A stretch of 64,000 bases of DNA from Fimenecus sp964540535 (lineage in GTDB: Bacteria > Bacillota > Clostridia > Oscillospirales > Acutalibacteraceae): contig CAZIMO010000009.1 of NCBI GenBank assembly GCA_964540535.1, forward strand, positions 29,806-93,805, given 5' to 3'. A program made the translations under genes and the position numbers. The notes below the pieces were generated by a model. The model did not search any database and had not been told where the DNA came from. It was given only the letters and a program-made list of their open reading frames with translations. How positions within the stretch are numbered: the first letter of the stretch is position 1; each line of letters begins with the position of its first letter. Of this stretch, positions 61,583-64,000 are shown one piece after another.

Positions 61583-63529
61583 TTAAAAACAATTCAGCAC
61601 TTCTGCATCCTTTTTAACAAACGCTATAAATTCGTCAATCTCGGCATAAATTTCGTGCCAGCCTTCGCTATACTCTTTCATATTTTTAGTTAAAATCCAT
61701 TTTCCCTGCGGCAGATAAACACGTTTTTTAGTTTGTCCGCGGTTTACAATCGGCGCAAATAAAATATCGTTGCCAAACATATACTGTTCACCGAGCATAT
61801 AGCAGTTTTCATCATTAGGAAAATCAAAAAACATAGGGCGCATAACAGGATGTCCCTTTTTCGATGCAATTTCCATATGATACTCAATATACGGCCTGAG
61901 CTTCTCTCTCAAAAATACAAGATTTTTTAATATTTCAAAATTTCTTTCTCCGAAGCTCCATATCTCATTAGGATCGCCCGACGGTTCTTTAACATTATTC
62001 TTTTCACCGTGACGATTTCTGTTACCGTGCAGACGCATAACAGGAGAAAAAACACCGTATTGAAACCAGCGTACAATCAATTCTCTAAACTCTTCGCTTT
62101 GTGTATCTCCGCCGTAAAATCCGCCTATATCCGTATTCCACCACGGTATACCGCACATTGCCATATTAAGACCCGCTTTTACCTGAGAAGAAAGGCTTTC
62201 AAAGGTTGACGGAATATCACCGCTCCATACCAAAGCGCCAAATTTTTGACTGCCTAAATACGCGCAGCGTGTAAGCGTTACAGAATCACCTATACCCATT
62301 GATTTAAAGCCGTCATATGCCAATTTTGAATAATAATACGGATAAAGCAATGCAACCTCATCTGCTCTGCCCTTGTACCATATCAGATTATCAAACTGTT
62401 CGGGATGAATTTCAGGCTCTGCCTCATCAAACCAAAGGGCGTCTACTCCGTTATCTATATAATTCTTTTTAAGTTTACTCCATACATATTCACGGGTTGC
62501 AGGGTTTGTAACATCTATTTCTGCTTGCCATCCGTAGAAGTTAAATACTCTGTTAGAGCCTCTTGATGTAAGCATAAGCATATTGTTATCACGCATATAG
62601 CTGTAATTTTCGCTGTTATCATTTATGGTAGGCCACATTGAAACAACAAGCTTTGTTCCCATAGCATGTAATTCATCGGTCATTCCTTTGATGTCCTGCC
62701 AATAGTGAGGGTCAAATTTATAATCGCCCTGCTCCGTCCAATGGAAATAATCTGCAACAATAACAGACAGCGGTATATTCTCTTTTTTATATCTGCGAGC
62801 GACCTCAAGAAGCTCGTTTTGAGTCTCATATCTTAAACGGCTCTGCCAAAATCCTGTTGCCCAATAAGGCATAACAGGAGCATGACCGGTTAAATCAGCG
62901 AGTGTTTCAGTGACCTGTTTGGGATTTCCGCTGATAACAACATAATCAATCATTTTTGTCGTGCCGACACTCCAACGCGTTCTGTTATTTGCGAGTTCAA
63001 CATTGCCGACAGCAGGATTGTTCCACAAAAAGCCATACCCCAATGACGAATAGATAAACGGAATAGTACATTTTGCGTTTACATTCCTAATATCAAATGA
63101 ACAGCCTTTTAAATCAAATTTATTCGTCGCCTCGTGGCCTAAGCCGTAAATATGTTCATTATCATTACTCTTAAATGTAACACGGGCAGACCACAAACCG
63201 CTTGCCTTATTTTCATAATGACGAAAGCCGTCATTAAAGGTTAATTCGGGTTTCTCTTCTAAAATCACATTTCTGTCACGGTAAAAAGTAACCTTGCCGT
63301 TTTGTTCAAGCTTAACCGTAAGATTTTTGACACTCATTGAAACCGAATTTTCATCTTCAACAATTTCAGCATCTGCCGGCTGTAACATCAAGGTGTAATC
63401 TTCATCAATGACCCTGCAATCAGGAAAAGCTTGAAAGCGAATGGCATTATTATGGCATGGAGTTATGCGAACAAGCTCACAATGCCTTGAAAATAATATT
63501 TCGTTTTTCTTTATAACAATATTTTTCAT
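61583..63529 (-). CDS. GH31 alpha-glycosidase (alpha-xylosidase or alpha-glucosidase)
   Basis: 648 residues from the ATG at 63529, preceded by AGGTGAT; a GTG at 63538 inside that site is rejected. The GH31 barrel shows nucleophile Asp in LWFDEAEPE and the acid/base Asp in WSGDIPSTFE. N-terminal beta domain (about 1-200), C-terminal beta domains (about 540-648). No signal peptide. The substrate could be xyloglucan oligomers or maltose/isomaltose. Confidence 0.9.
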   Translation of the reverse strand: MKNIVIKKNEILFSRHCELVRITPCHNNAIRFQAFPDCRVIDEDYTLMLQPADAEIVEDENSVSMSVKNLTVKLEQNGKVTFYRDRNVILEEKPELTFNDGFRHYENKASGLWSARVTFKSNDNEHIYGLGHEATNKFDLKGCSFDIRNVNAKCTIPFIYSSLGYGFLWNNPAVGNVELANNRTRWSVGTTKMIDYVVISGNPKQVTETLADLTGHAPVMPYWATGFWQSRLRYETQNELLEVARRYKKENIPLSVIVADYFHWTEQGDYKFDPHYWQDIKGMTDELHAMGTKLVVSMWPTINDNSENYSYMRDNNMLMLTSRGSNRVFNFYGWQAEIDVTNPATREYVWSKLKKNYIDNGVDALWFDEAEPEIHPEQFDNLIWYKGRADEVALLYPYYYSKLAYDGFKSMGIGDSVTLTRCAYLGSQKFGALVWSGDIPSTFESLSSQVKAGLNMAMCGIPWWNTDIGGFYGGDTQSEEFRELIVRWFQYGVFSPVMRLHGNRNRHGEKNNVKEPSGDPNEIWSFGERNFEILKNLVFLREKLRPYIEYHMEIASKKGHPVMRPMFFDFPNDENCYMLGEQYMFGNDILFAPIVNRGQTKKRVYLPQGKWILTKNMKEYSEGWHEIYAEIDEFIAFVKKDAEVLNCF

Positions 63530-63735
63530 ATTTATCACCTAAAAAATATACTACCACATTTATTGCTCTCATAACAAGTGAATATCAAAAATACAAAAGG
63601 ATTTTTATTATTGGTGCGTAGAATTTTTTACCTTTAACCGAAATAAGCCAAAAATAATTAAAAGACACTATGTAGAAAAGATGTTTTTACTCTTTTATCT
63701 GTCCAAAATTCTTGACAAGTTTCGAGAAAAGCAAA

Positions 63736-63765
63736 AAAATCTGCTCTCTTATAGGAACAGATTTT
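63736..63765. terminator. Weak hairpin in intergenic region
   Basis: AAAATCTG (63736-63743) pairs with CAGATTTT (63758-63765), with a 14-base loop. It lies inside a 411-base gap without genes (63530-63940) and could be a terminator remnant. Confidence 0.35.
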
Positions 63766-63798
63766 AGCGAAATCGTTAGCTTAATTAAATATTGTTAC

Positions 63799-63907
63799 GC
63801 AATGTGAAATATAATTGCGAAATTTTCTGCTAAAGCAGAAAGTGAAATAGAATAAATCCCAAACGCCATAAGGCGTATTCCATAAATTCCGCAAGGGATT
63901 TATTTCA
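63799..63907. repeat. Multi-hairpin palindromic intergenic element
   Basis: Consecutive and nested inverted repeats: GCAAT/ATTGC (63799-63818), TTTCTGC-TAAA-GCAGAAA (63824-63841), and a long hairpin pairing AATAAATCCC (63851-63860) with GGGATTTATT (63895-63904) enclosing ACGCC-ATAA-GGCGT. GTGAAAT recurs between arms. It resembles a dispersed palindromic unit, but only one copy is in this window. Confidence 0.5.
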
Positions 63908-63910
63908 TTG

Positions 63911-63940
63911 AAAAAAACGCTTCTTACGAAGCGCTTTTTT
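63911..63940 (-). terminator. Terminator of the tRNA-Ala gene
   Basis: On the minus strand AGCGCTTC, GTAA loop, GAAGCGTT, then T7. It begins at the base after the tRNA CCA end. Confidence 0.8.

Positions 63941-64000
<60 letters not shown>

Overview
The window reads as chromosome of a low-GC, spore-forming member of the Clostridia, probably an Oscillospirales/Ruminococcaceae-type gut anaerobe. The clues are both subunits of dipicolinate synthase (spore core DPA), a PdaB-type polysaccharide deacetylase, a clostridial-style Rnf cluster, a DUF951-prfA gene pair, and many plant- and host-glycan genes (GH51, GH13, GH31, N-acetylhexosamine kinase, class II GalT). No phage, insertion sequence, integrase or CRISPR array was seen. 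The placement is inferred from gene content only.

Layout. 0-1.7 kb: uppS (cut by the window edge), frr and pyrH on the minus strand. 1.9-3 kb: a lone NahK-type sugar kinase. 3.1-11.9 kb, minus: a complete rnfCDGEAB operon behind a consensus promoter, then a NusG-II protein, a Gx transporter, a duplicated-repeat lipoprotein with its own promoter, and ApbE, the flavin transferase that matures RnfG and RnfD. 12.1-21.4 kb, plus and divergent from rnf: a ten-gene Mrp-type cation/proton antiporter operon with four NuoL/M/N-like subunits. 21.5-26.8 kb, minus: galT, a PadR-DUF2812 pair with a readable autoregulatory promoter, a secreted lipase-like protein and an S1-domain protein. 26.9-31.3 kb, plus: DUF951, prfA, a Sua5/TsaC-type gene, coaE and an M18 aminopeptidase. 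31.3-33.1 kb: a candidate orphan small RNA, then dpaB and dpaA on the minus strand, preceded by an unusual leader. 33.2-35.2 kb: murC and ung. 35.3-39.6 kb, minus: sugar transporter, oligo-1,6-glucosidase, a 52-residue rubredoxin and an endonuclease/phosphatase-fold protein. 39.7-45.8 kb: trkA-trkH-alr convergent with a second, Ktr-like potassium system. 45.9-47.1 kb: small-multidrug-export protein and a pyrophosphatase-like/NUDIX fusion. 47.3-51.8 kb: LCP cell-wall ligase, GH51 arabinofuranosidase, a zinc-ribbon membrane protein and PdaB-type deacetylase. 51.9-59.1 kb, minus: nuclease, DHFR-like protein, HExxH membrane protein, GPH transporter, lipid kinase, glycyl-tRNA synthetase and a PHP phosphoesterase. 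59.3-61.5 kb: a second GPH transporter and two small proteins. 61.6-63.5 kb: a GH31 glycosidase. 63.5-64 kb: a multi-hairpin intergenic element and a partial tRNA-Ala.

How it fits together. Rnf couples ferredoxin:NAD+ electron transfer to a Na+ or H+ gradient. ApbE supplies its covalent FMN, and the divergent Mrp complex could interconvert the Na+ and H+ gradients. Sugar uptake (MFS/GPH carriers) and glycosidases feed fermentation. Two potassium systems and small cell-wall and spore genes complete the set.

The most interesting unexplained signals are (1) the dpaA leader, where one heptamer can pair either with an upstream partner or with the dpaA ribosome binding site, next to a possible sigma-K promoter; (2) a small-RNA unit with promoter and terminator at about 31.36-31.45 kb; (3) a terminator-like hairpin whose 3-prime arm contains the pdaB ribosome binding site; and (4) the repeated lipoprotein next to ApbE, with a possible atypical flavinylation motif.
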